Source of the DNA: a virus
Virus record (IMG/VR): IMGVR_UViG_3300017727_000229
Location: 1-20,325 of that record
Direction: 5' to 3' (one strand)
DNA: 20,325 nucleotides
Shown here piece after piece: positions 6,387 through 12,364 of this stretch. Numbering within the stretch: the stretch's first letter is position 1; every line of letters starts with the position of its first letter. Under the pieces are notes generated by a model that was given only the letters and a program-made list of their open reading frames with translations, searched no databases and was not told where the DNA came from. The position numbers and the translations under genes are program-made.

Positions 6387-7039
6387 TGACATACGATCAA
6401 TTAGTACAAAAAATTAGAGATTATACAGAAGTAGACGCAAATGTTTTAACGCCTACCATTGTCAATGGTATTATTAATGATGCAGAATTTAGAATACTTA
6501 GAGATGTAGATTCTGACAATAATAAAAGATACGATACGGCTAATTTACTTGTTTCCCAAAGATTTATAAATACACCAGCAGATTTATTAGTCGTTAGATC
6601 AGCTCAAATAGTAGACTCTGATGGAAGTGCACAACCTGATAATAGAGAATTTTTAGAATTTAGAGATACTAGTTTTATGTCTGAATATAGTCCTACTACA
6701 GCTATAGGAGTTCCTAAATATTATGGTATGTGGAATGAAAATACTATTGTTTTAGCTCCTGTACCAGACGCTACTTATAAAATTCAATTAAATTATATCT
6801 TGAAACCTACTGGATTATCTAGTACAAATACAACTACATATATAAGTCAAAATTTTCCCAACGGACTTTTATATGCATGTTTAGTTGAAGCATTTTCTTT
6901 TCTAAAAGGGCCTAATGATCTCTTGCAATTATACGAAGGAAAGTATAAACAGGTATTAGAAGGCTTCTCAGTAGAACAAATGGGAAGACGAAGACGAGAT
7001 GAATATCAATCAGGTGTTCCTCGAGTCGGAGGCAAATAA
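6386..7039 (+). CDS. Second head-tail adaptor-like protein
   Basis: 217 residues. The N-terminus MTYDQLVQKIRDYTEVDANVLTPTIVNGIINDAEFRILRDVDS is the helical start of a phage adaptor family. Next come RFINTPADLLVVRSAQIVD, a beta segment (GVPKYYGMWNENTIVLAPVPDATYKIQLNYILKP), and a helical C-terminus (GLLYACLVEAFSFLKGPNDLLQLYEGKYKQVLEGFSVEQMGRRRRDEY). The layout, especially GxPxYY-strand-APxPDxxYxIxLxY followed by the LxLYExKxxxxL helix, parallels the gp4-like protein at 5098. The two are thus probably distant paralogs forming successive rings. The basic RRRR patch near the end may contact DNA or portal. Assignment to adaptor is good, exact ring is not known. Confidence 0.7.
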   Translation: MTYDQLVQKIRDYTEVDANVLTPTIVNGIINDAEFRILRDVDSDNNKRYDTANLLVSQRFINTPADLLVVRSAQIVDSDGSAQPDNREFLEFRDTSFMSEYSPTTAIGVPKYYGMWNENTIVLAPVPDATYKIQLNYILKPTGLSSTNTTTYISQNFPNGLLYACLVEAFSFLKGPNDLLQLYEGKYKQVLEGFSVEQMGRRRRDEYQSGVPRVGGK

Positions 7040-7051
7040 GGAGATAAAATT

Positions 7052-7495
7052 ATGGCAATAACACAAGCAATTGCAAATACATTTAAAAAACAATTACTAG
7101 AAGGAGACATGGAGTTTCAATTTGGTGGTGATAAATTTAAATTAGCTCTCTATACTTCTTCAGCAAATTTAAACGCAGCAACAACTTCTTTTACAACTAC
7201 TGCACAAGTAGGAAATAGTGGAACATACACTTCAGGTGGTGGAGCATTGGTACAACCGAATCCAAGCACTTCAGTTGCGTCAGGTGTTGCGATTGTTGAT
7301 TTTAATGATCTATCATTTACAGGTGCAACAATTACTGCAAGAGGAGCTTTAATTTATAATACTTCTTCAGCTACAACAAATGCAGCTGTTGCAGCACTAG
7401 ATTTTTCAACAGATAAAACTAGCACGAACGGAACTTTTACAATTGTTTTTCCAGCATTCACTACATCAGCAGCTATATTAAGAATCTCTGGCTAA
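7052..7495 (+). CDS. Conserved small virion protein
   Basis: 147 residues, with AAGGAG beginning at the previous stop codon. The line MAITQAIANTFKKQLLEGDMEFQFGGDKFKLALYTSS is a well-known start of a marine phage family. It is followed by VAIVDFNDLSFTGATITARGALIYN and VAALDFSTDKTSTNGTFTIVFPAF. The composition is Ala, Thr, Ser and Gly rich with strong strand alternation, so an all-beta fold is likely. The family is found in tail-region clusters of short-tailed marine phages and is detected in virions in general, but a precise role (tail knob, fibre collar) is not established from sequence. No enzymatic or membrane features. Confidence 0.75.
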   Translation: MAITQAIANTFKKQLLEGDMEFQFGGDKFKLALYTSSANLNAATTSFTTTAQVGNSGTYTSGGGALVQPNPSTSVASGVAIVDFNDLSFTGATITARGALIYNTSSATTNAAVAALDFSTDKTSTNGTFTIVFPAFTTSAAILRISG

Positions 7496-7509
7496 CAAGG
7501 AGGTTTTAA

Positions 7510-8223
7510 ATGTCCGGATGGAATGGTAATTATACTTGGGGCACAGGTGCCTGGGGATTAGCACAAATTAATGTATCTGTAGATCTTACAGGTTTTAATT
7601 TAACTACTAATGACGGTGATCCAACAGTAACTATAGATATAGATGCTAATGTAACAGGTCAATCTCTTACCTCTAATCTTAATAATGTTACAGCTAACGG
7701 AACTGCTAACATTAATTTAACTGGACAAGAATTAACTGTTCAAGAAAATACCCCAAATATTATTACAGATGTAAATGTTAATTTAACTGGACAACAGTTA
7801 AGTTGGACATTTGGTACTTACTCTGTTGCAGCAGGTGGTAGTGTTAATATTATTTCAGGTGGAGAGCATGAACTTGATTTAAATATAGGAACAGTTTCAA
7901 TTGCAGCGAACGCTGATGTTAACTTAACTGGAATTAATTTAACAGCTACGGAAGGAAATGTCCAAGCTGTAACAGGTGTTGAGGTTAATTTAGTAGGTCA
8001 AGAATTAACTATTCAAGAAAATGTCGTAGAAGCTAAAGCAAATGCTGATGTCCTTTTAACTGGAATTAATTTAACAATATCAGAAGGAACATTTAAAACC
8101 ATTATTTGGAATCCTATAAACACTGGCTCAACAACGACTTATACCAATATAAACACAGGTACAACTAGCAATTGGACAAAAATTAACACAGGAACAACTT
8201 CATCCTGGAAAGAGGTTGCTTGA
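7510..8223 (+). CDS. Repeat-built virion protein (22-residue beta repeats)
   Basis: 237 residues, ATG 6 bases after AAGGAGG. The N-terminus (MSGWNGNYTWGTGAWG) is tryptophan and glycine rich. Residues about 20-197 are eight repeats of 22 to 24 residues with consensus xVxLTGxxLTxxEGxxxxxA. The central glycine falls at residues 28, 50, 72, 94, 117, 141, 163 and 185. The C-terminus has three 11-residue repeats ending in an aromatic (NTGSTTTYTNI, NTGTTSNWTKI, NTGTTSSWKEV). Regular 22-residue spacing suggests a beta-solenoid or stacked-strand rod, typical of fibre shafts. No cysteine or catalytic motif. The stop (TGA) overlaps the -35 box of a downstream promoter. Function as an elongated tail or fibre protein is inferred from the repeats. 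Confidence 0.75.
   Translation: MSGWNGNYTWGTGAWGLAQINVSVDLTGFNLTTNDGDPTVTIDIDANVTGQSLTSNLNNVTANGTANINLTGQELTVQENTPNIITDVNVNLTGQQLSWTFGTYSVAAGGSVNIISGGEHELDLNIGTVSIAANADVNLTGINLTATEGNVQAVTGVEVNLVGQELTIQENVVEAKANADVLLTGINLTISEGTFKTIIWNPINTGSTTTYTNINTGTTSNWTKINTGTTSSWKEVA
7567..8100 (+). repeat. Eight tandem 22-24 residue protein repeats
   Basis: Encoded repeats in the 7510 protein, each containing L/V-T-G followed by xxLT. Alternate copies are more alike than neighbours: VNLTGQELTVQENTP and VNLVGQELTIQENVV are one type; ADVNLTGINLTATEG and ADVLLTGINLTISEG are another. At DNA level ttaactggaattaatttaac recurs (7922-7941 and 8057-8076), so recent duplication of a two-repeat unit is likely. Confidence 0.75.
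8113..8214 (+). repeat. Three tandem 11-residue C-terminal repeats
   Basis: Residues 204-214, 215-225 and 226-236 of the 7510 protein read NTGSTTTYTNI, NTGTTSNWTKI and NTGTTSSWKEV. Each has NTG at the start and an aromatic at position 8. Such short W/Y repeats at the end of marine phage structural proteins probably form a capping or trimerising element; this function is inferred. Confidence 0.7.
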
Positions 8224-8248
8224 CAATAATGTCTAAGTTTATTAATAT
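8220..8248 (+). promoter_or_regulatory. Sigma70-like promoter upstream of 8273 gene
   Basis: TTGACA (8220-8225) is a perfect -35 box and TAATAT (8243-8248) a fair -10 box (4 of 6), 17 bases apart. The -35 box overlaps the TGA stop of the preceding gene. Expected transcription start is near 8255, giving a short leader before the ATG at 8273 with AAGGAA at 8259-8264 as ribosome site. It would feed the fibre array downstream. Confidence 0.55.
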
Positions 8249-8272
8249 CTAATACTTTAAGGAATACAAAAT

Positions 8273-8734
8273 ATGGCAAATTCAACATCAGCAAATTTAA
8301 AACTAACGGTTCAGGCAACAGGTGAAAATTCAGGAACTTGGGGTCAAATTACAAATACAAACTTACTTATTTTAGAACAAGCAATTGGTGGTTATGATGC
8401 AGTTGGAGTTACTTCAGGTGCAACTTTAGCTTTTACAAATGGTGCCTTATCCAATGGTAAAAATAAAGTTTTAAAATTAACTGGAACTATCGCTGGAAAT
8501 GTAAATGTAATAGTACCGGATGGAATTGAAAAAACCTACGTTATACAAAATGCAACTACGGGTGCCTTTACAGTGACTGTTAAAACAACCTCTGGAACAG
8601 GGCCTACTTTTTCTGCTACAGATAAGACAAATAAACTTGTATATTCTGATGGAACTGATATTATAGAGTATAGTGATAATTTATCAAATGTCGCAAGTAA
8701 CGGTTTTGCCGTAGCGATGGCAATCGCATTATAA
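8273..8734 (+). CDS. Conserved small virion protein (STSANLKLTVQATGENSGTWG family)
   Basis: 153 residues. The first 40 residues (STSANLKLTVQATGENSGTWG, ITNTNLLILEQAIGGY) are a strongly conserved block of marine phage tail-region proteins. The block ends with the phrase FTNGALSNGKNKVLKLTGTIAGNVNVIVPDGIEKTYVIQNATTGAFTVTVKT. That latter part has the regular strands of a beta-sandwich also seen in fibre-attached domains. The C-terminus (SNVASNGFAVAMAIAL) is hydrophobic. The family is often annotated as tail fibre or structural protein. It is the first gene behind the promoter at 8220. The role is probably part of the tail-fibre collar; this is inferred from context only. Confidence 0.7.
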   Translation: MANSTSANLKLTVQATGENSGTWGQITNTNLLILEQAIGGYDAVGVTSGATLAFTNGALSNGKNKVLKLTGTIAGNVNVIVPDGIEKTYVIQNATTGAFTVTVKTTSGTGPTFSATDKTNKLVYSDGTDIIEYSDNLSNVASNGFAVAMAIAL

Positions 8735-8746
8735 GGAGAAAAATAA

Positions 8747-9073
8747 ATGGCACAAGATTTTACAAGATATAGCGTACAAGCAACAAACAGTGCAGGTACT
8801 ATATTTACAGCAAATTCAAATGATGCTGTTATTGGAATAAGAGTTACAAACACAACAGCTGCAGCAATTACAATTGATGTATTTGTTTCTGTAGGAGGAT
8901 CGACAGATAGATACATTGCAAAAAATTTAAGTGTTCCACCAGCAAGTTCTATTGAGCTTATAACAGGTGGCTCTAAAGTTGTAATGCAGAATACAGATGT
9001 ATTGAAAGTACAAAGTAATACTGCAACATCAGCGGATGTTTATGTGAGCGTCGTTGATTCAATAAGTGCATAA
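8747..9073 (+). CDS. Small beta-sandwich virion protein
   Basis: 108 residues, with AAGGAG overlapping the previous stop codon. Features: SAGTIFTANSNDAVIGIRVTNTTAAAITIDVFVSVGGSTDRYIAKNLSVPPASSIELITGG, then VMQNTDVLKVQSNTATSADVYVSVVDS. This is the arrangement of a widespread small phage structural family: strands around N-x-T turns, then (Q)NxDxLKVQSxTAxSxDVYVSVVD at the C-terminus. The strand order resembles the tandem paralogs at 3398-5098 and the 14472 gene, suggesting the same fold, although similarity is too low to prove descent. No membrane, signal or catalytic features. Probable tail-tip or collar subunit. Confidence 0.7.
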   Translation: MAQDFTRYSVQATNSAGTIFTANSNDAVIGIRVTNTTAAAITIDVFVSVGGSTDRYIAKNLSVPPASSIELITGGSKVVMQNTDVLKVQSNTATSADVYVSVVDSISA

Positions 9074-9082
9074 GGAGAATAA

Positions 9083-9253
9083 ATGGATAGTTTATATACT
9101 ACAACTTACATCGGTAACAAACCAGGTGCAGAGGATATTTATACTCATGCCGAAACAATAGATAATATTATAACGATTGAATCTGCAGTTTTAGCAGGTC
9201 CAGTGACATTTTCAGAAACTGTAACCGTAACAGGAAATTTGGTGATTGTATAA
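9083..9253 (+). CDS. Short fibre-associated protein
   Basis: 56 residues, ATG 6 bases after AAGGAG (9072-9077, within TAAGGAGAATAA). The translation begins MDSLYTTTYIGNKPGAED, has a short helix around HAETIDNIITIESAV, and ends AGPVTFSETVTVTGNLVIV. The C-terminal half has the VTVTGNL strand pattern found at the start of many phage fibre and long-tail-fibre shafts. The stop shares a base with the fibre gene start at 9253, so co-translation with it is likely. It may be a fibre adaptor or a partner of the following fibre. The ORF is short, but ribosome site, coupling and typical strand content support it as real. Confidence 0.6.
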   Translation: MDSLYTTTYIGNKPGAEDIYTHAETIDNIITIESAVLAGPVTFSETVTVTGNLVIV

Positions 9254-10350
9254 TGAGTGAAATAAGAGTTGATAAAGTTAGTCCTAGAACAGGTACTTAT
9301 ATTTCTTTAAATACAGTTGGTCAAAAAAACATCATCATCAATGGTGACATGAGCATAGCACAAAGAGGAACCTCACAAGCAAGTATTAGTGCAAGTGGAT
9401 ATTATACAGTTGATAGATTTCAACAACAAGTAAGCTCTATGGGAACTTGGACACAATCACAATCAACAGATGTACCAACTGGTCAAGGTTTTGCATCATC
9501 ATTAAAAATAGATTGCACAACTGCAGATGCTTCACCATCAGCAAGTGATTTGATTCTTGTACAGCAAAAAATAGAAGGTCAAATGTTACAGTATTTAAAA
9601 AAAGGAACTTCATCTGCTGAAAGTACAACTTTATCTTTTTGGGTGAAATCTAGTAAAACAGGAACTTATATTGCAGAATTATTTGATAATGATAATTCAA
9701 GACAAGTATCACAATCTTATACAATTTCATCTGCTAATACTTGGGAAAAGAAAACTATAACTTATACTGGAGATACATCTGGTGCATTAGATAATGATAA
9801 TGCACAAAGTTTACAATTAGTATTTTGGTTAGGTGTAGGAAGTAATTTTTCATCAGGTACTTTACAAACTTCTTGGACAGCAAATACAAATGCAAACAGA
9901 GCAGTAGGTCAAGTCAACCTTGCAGATAGCACAGCTAACGAATGGTATGTAACCGGAATCCAACTTGAGGCAGGTTCGGTAGCCAGCGACTTTGAATTTT
10001 TACCCGTTGATACTAATATTCAAAGGTGTCGTAGATATTTTGAAAAATCTTCTAACATAGATTCTGCTTTAATAGTAACAAGTCAAGGTATTGTTGGAAT
10101 AAGAGATGGAACAGCTTCAGCAGTTCCTAGGTATTACAATATTCAATATTCTGTTGAAAAAAGAACTACACCAACATTAACAACTTATGACTTGTTGGGT
10201 GCGACAGGTAAATGTAGGAGAGATTCTACCAACGGAGTAGCAACTAGTCCTTTTAGTACAGGTTCGACTTGTTTTAATACCACTTATACAGCAGGAGGAG
10301 TTAGTCATTATGGAATTTTCTTTGGTTGGTATTCGGAGGCAGAGTTATAA
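9253..10350 (+). CDS. Tail fibre with jelly-roll carbohydrate-binding-like domain
   Basis: 365 residues. Residues 1-14 (MSEIRVDKVSPRTG) are an anchor sharing the V-D pattern with the fibres at 10535 and 11392. Residues 26-260 are a conserved phage tail-fibre domain: NIIINGDMSIAQRGTS, VDRF, TQSQSTDVPTGQGF, IEGQMLQYLKKGTSSAESTTLSFWVKSSKTGTYI, TWEKKTITYTGDTSGALDND, VFWLGVGSNFSSGTLQTSW, EWYVTGIQLEAGSVASDFEFLPVD, RCRRYFEKS. This is a concanavalin/jelly-roll fold, used to bind glycans. The remaining 105 residues carry two cysteines (near 319 and 340) and probably form the variable receptor-contacting tip. Role: host recognition at the cell surface. Followed 2 bases later by a small gene that may encode its chaperone. 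Confidence 0.82.
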   Translation: MSEIRVDKVSPRTGTYISLNTVGQKNIIINGDMSIAQRGTSQASISASGYYTVDRFQQQVSSMGTWTQSQSTDVPTGQGFASSLKIDCTTADASPSASDLILVQQKIEGQMLQYLKKGTSSAESTTLSFWVKSSKTGTYIAELFDNDNSRQVSQSYTISSANTWEKKTITYTGDTSGALDNDNAQSLQLVFWLGVGSNFSSGTLQTSWTANTNANRAVGQVNLADSTANEWYVTGIQLEAGSVASDFEFLPVDTNIQRCRRYFEKSSNIDSALIVTSQGIVGIRDGTASAVPRYYNIQYSVEKRTTPTLTTYDLLGATGKCRRDSTNGVATSPFSTGSTCFNTTYTAGGVSHYGIFFGWYSEAEL

Positions 10351-10352
10351 TT

Positions 10353-10535
10353 ATGATTACTAATGTAGAAAAAACTTATGATATAGATGGAGTAACTTTT
10401 AATGGTTACAGAATGACTAAAGATAATATTATATCTTTAGTACCACTAGCAACAGACAACACAGATTACCAAGAAATTCAAGAATGGGTCTCAATAGAAG
10501 GTAACGAAATAATAGATAATGGAGGTTCAGAGTAA
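10353..10535 (+). CDS. Small fibre-partner protein (chaperone-like)
   Basis: 60 residues. The frame is open upstream to TTG 10326, but ATG 10353 is preferred: it has GGAGG (10335-10339) upstream and avoids running inside the fibre gene. Sequence: MITNVEKTYDIDGVTFNGYRMTKDNI, then LVPLATDNTDYQEIQEWVSIEGNEIIDNGGSE. The YQEIQEWVxxGNxIxD end is a pattern found in small proteins encoded behind phage tail fibres. These often act in fibre trimerisation or tip attachment, but the role here is not shown. Its stop overlaps the next fibre start by one base. Acidic and soluble. Confidence 0.6.
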   Translation: MITNVEKTYDIDGVTFNGYRMTKDNIISLVPLATDNTDYQEIQEWVSIEGNEIIDNGGSE

Positions 10536-11092
10536 TGGCATCTATATTAAAAGTAGACCAGCTTAAAGATTCAGGAGGCAATGCAATTATTACCTCAAAT
10601 GGTTCTGGTACATTTACTAGTAGCCTACCTAATACTGGAATTACTGAAGCTGATATGTGGAGAGTAACAGCTAACCAAACATCAAGTGGCTCAAATGCTG
10701 TAACTGCTAATTGGGAAAGAGTAGATACTGACGGATTTGAAAAAATTGGAACTGGTTTGACTGAAAGTTCTGGTGTTTTTAGTTTTCCATCAACAGGAAA
10801 ATATTTAATTACATGGAATATAATGGCTACTGGCTCAAATGCTTCTAATTATGTTGGTTGTGGAATTTATGTAACAACTGATAATTCTTCTTATAATTCA
10901 GCTACTAGAATGTATGATAGTAAAGGAGCAAGTCAGTATACAAGTGTTACTTCATTTCATATTTTTGATGTAACAAATACATCAACTCACAAAATTAAAC
11001 TTTATAGAGATAGTGGAGCTAATGTTAGTTTTGAAGGTAACACAGCAGAAACATTTCAAGGTCTTATAGTTACAAGGTTAGGAGATACATAA
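10535..11092 (+). CDS. Tail fibre with C1q-like tip domain
   Basis: 185 residues. Residues 1-14 (MASILKVDQLKDSG) are the fibre anchor; residues about 20-40 are a short linker. From about 42 the sequence (MWRVTANQTSSGSNAVTANWERVDTDGFEKIG, GVFSFPSTGKYLITWNI, GIYVTTDNSSYNSA, SFHIFDVTNTSTHKIKLYRDSG, FQGLIVTRLGDT) has the regular strands and the central GKYLITW / R-LGD termini of the C1q/TNF-like beta-sandwich. These domains trimerise and are common as phage fibre heads. Role: second receptor-binding fibre. The start shares a base with the previous stop. Domain class is recognised by pattern, not by search. Confidence 0.75.
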   Translation: MASILKVDQLKDSGGNAIITSNGSGTFTSSLPNTGITEADMWRVTANQTSSGSNAVTANWERVDTDGFEKIGTGLTESSGVFSFPSTGKYLITWNIMATGSNASNYVGCGIYVTTDNSSYNSATRMYDSKGASQYTSVTSFHIFDVTNTSTHKIKLYRDSGANVSFEGNTAETFQGLIVTRLGDT

Positions 11093-11093
11093 A

Positions 11094-11390
11094 ATGAATA
11101 GAGATTATTTACAAGAAGCATTACACACTTTTAATGGTGGTAATTGGTATGGTTGGAAAACACATGATGATGATGGAAACAAAATTCCTAACTCTGAACG
11201 TATGCAATACCAACACATTAAAATCATTAAAGATGGTGCAACTATGCCAAGTGAGAGTGATGTTAATGCAAAGATACAAGAATTAAAAGACGCTGAACAA
11301 GCAGCAATAGATAAAAAAGCCTCTGGTAAACAGAAGCTAAAAGATTTAGGATTGGACGACGCAGAAATTAACGCGTTGATAGGAGTATAA
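11094..11390 (+). CDS. Small fibre-partner protein
   Basis: 98 residues, beginning 1 base after the fibre stop, with AGGAG at 11080-11084. N-terminus: MNRDYLQEALHTFNGGNWYGW, then HDDDGNKIPNSERMQYQHIKIIKDGATMPSESDVNAKIQELKDAEQAAIDKKASGKQKLKDLGLDDAEINALIGV. The C-terminal half is a charged helix followed by the LGLxxxEINALIG motif, a common end of small tail proteins in marine phages. The helix could form a coiled coil that assists assembly of the adjacent fibre. No catalytic motif. The one-to-one pairing with a fibre gene in this array supports a fibre chaperone role, which remains inference. Confidence 0.6.
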   Translation: MNRDYLQEALHTFNGGNWYGWKTHDDDGNKIPNSERMQYQHIKIIKDGATMPSESDVNAKIQELKDAEQAAIDKKASGKQKLKDLGLDDAEINALIGV

Positions 11391-11391
11391 T

Positions 11392-11958
11392 ATGAGCAAA
11401 CTTGAAGTCGATGCAATAGAACCTCAATCAGGAACCACTTTAACTATTGGTGCGAGTGGGAACACAATAACTGTTCCTAACGGTTCACTGTCTGGACAAA
11501 ACTATCCTGCTTTCTTTGCAAGATTAGATGGTAGCCAAAGTGTTAGTGATAATACAAATACAAAAGTAACTATAAATGAAGAATATTTTGATACCGATAG
11601 TTGTTTTGACCACACAACTAATTATCGTTTTACACCTAATGTTGCAGGAAAATATTATATTTATGGACAAATTTGGTTAGATACAGGAACTAATGCTAGT
11701 AACTTTAAACTGGGTACTGCTATGATTTATAAAAATGGTGCTTTATTATCAATAAATAGAGTAGATGCTAGAAATAGCTATCTTGGTAGGTTACAGACAA
11801 TAACAACAACCTTTATAGATACTGCAAATGGCTCAACAGATTATTATGAATTATTTGGAAATGTAGATAATAATACAGGCGGTAGTCCAGCATTTTATGC
11901 AACATCTAGTGGCACAGATGGATATACAACTTTCGGTGCATACAGGATAGGAGATTAA
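11392..11958 (+). CDS. Tail fibre with C1q-like tip domain, second type
   Basis: 188 residues, AGGAG in front of the ATG. Residues 1-14 (MSKLEVDAIEPQSG) are the anchor; TLTIGASGNTITVPNGS (16-33) is a short beta shaft common at the start of marine phage fibres. From about 38 it has YPAFFARLDGSQSVSDNTNTKVTINEEYFDTDSCFD, NYRFTPNVAGKYYIYGQIWLD, MIYKNGALLSINRVD, FIDTANGSTDYYELFGNVD and TTFGAYRIGD, again a C1q-like strand layout. It differs from the 10535 fibre in shaft and tip, so the phage carries at least two C1q-type fibres besides the jelly-roll one. Role: receptor binding. Confidence 0.75.
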   Translation: MSKLEVDAIEPQSGTTLTIGASGNTITVPNGSLSGQNYPAFFARLDGSQSVSDNTNTKVTINEEYFDTDSCFDHTTNYRFTPNVAGKYYIYGQIWLDTGTNASNFKLGTAMIYKNGALLSINRVDARNSYLGRLQTITTTFIDTANGSTDYYELFGNVDNNTGGSPAFYATSSGTDGYTTFGAYRIGD

Positions 11959-11960
11959 TC

Positions 11961-12287
11961 ATGGCAAGTTTAAGTAATAAAATAAGAAAATATGTAAATG
12001 CAGAAGTAGATTTCACAACTGATGTAATTCTACAAGATGACAGTAATAGTCAAGGTGCATATATTAAAGAATGGAACTTAGATATTGCTAAACCTACTCA
12101 AGAACAATTAGATGCTTTAGAAACTGAAGCACAAACTTATGAAAACAATCAGCAAATAATTTTAACAAGAAAAAACTTATATGGTTCTTGGGAATCACAA
12201 CTAGAAGAAATTTATGATGATGGTATAGATAGTTGGAAAGCTAGAATACAAAAAATTAAAACAGATAATCCGAAGGAAGCTAAATAA
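11961..12287 (+). CDS. Tail-fibre chaperone-like protein
   Basis: 108 residues, 2 bases after the fibre stop with AGGAG upstream. A first helical and beta part (SLSNKIRKYVNAEVDFTTDVILQDDSN, AYIKEWNLDIAKPTQEQLDALETEAQTYENNQQ) leads to the motif RKNLYGSWESQLEEIYDDGIDSWKARIQKIKTDNPKE. This last motif, (R/K)xxYGSxxxQLxxIYxDGxDxWKxxIxxxKxxxPK, is a familiar end of phage tail-fibre assembly chaperone-like proteins. Its position behind the fibre supports that. Its stop overlaps the start of a short fibre-like remnant (12287). Confidence 0.68.
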   Translation: MASLSNKIRKYVNAEVDFTTDVILQDDSNSQGAYIKEWNLDIAKPTQEQLDALETEAQTYENNQQIILTRKNLYGSWESQLEEIYDDGIDSWKARIQKIKTDNPKEAK

Positions 12288-12319
12288 TGGGTAAACTAGA
12301 AGCATACAAAACCCTGTAG
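12287..12319 (+). pseudogene. Fibre-gene start remnant (10 codons)
   Basis: A 10-codon ORF, MGKLEAYKTL, starts at the previous stop (TAATG). Its first codons match the start of the 11392 fibre (MSKLEVDAIEP), with CTAGAAG against CTTGAAG in DNA, then run into a TAG. It lies exactly where a fourth fibre gene would start in this pattern. It is best explained as the leftover of a fibre gene lost by deletion or replaced by recombination. The following 45 bases (12320-12364) have no gene and only a weak TATAAA. Confidence 0.5.
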
Positions 12320-12364
12320 ATATTTAACTTTATCTCAAAGTCAAAACGGTTTATAAAGATATTT

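Noticed and set aside
8250-8262. T7-like promoter (TAATACTTTAAGG)
   Set aside because: Resembles only the first six bases of T7-type promoters; no repeated copy elsewhere in the window, and no phage RNA polymerase gene is seen.
8536-8916. 126-codon minus-strand open frame
   Set aside because: It lies opposite two typical virion genes (8273 and 8747) with good ribosome sites, and has no ribosome site or family pattern of its own; low-GC coding DNA commonly leaves such frames open.
10326-10352. Upstream TTG start for the 10353 gene
   Set aside because: It would extend into the fibre gene and place the GGAGG site within the coding region; ATG 10353 fits better.
11105-11416. 103-codon minus-strand open frame
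   Set aside because: Covers nearly all of the 11094 gene, which fits the array pattern and has a conserved-type end. The antisense product is cysteine-rich with no plausible motif.
9253-12287. Diversity-generating retroelement acting on fibre tips
   Set aside because: No reverse transcriptase gene and no template-like near-repeat of a fibre end was seen in the window; variation here looks like gene swapping.
12329-12357. Promoter before the gp10-like gene (TTTATC, TATAAA)
   Set aside because: The -10 box is only 7 bases from the ATG and the -35 match is poor; AT-rich spacer explains it.
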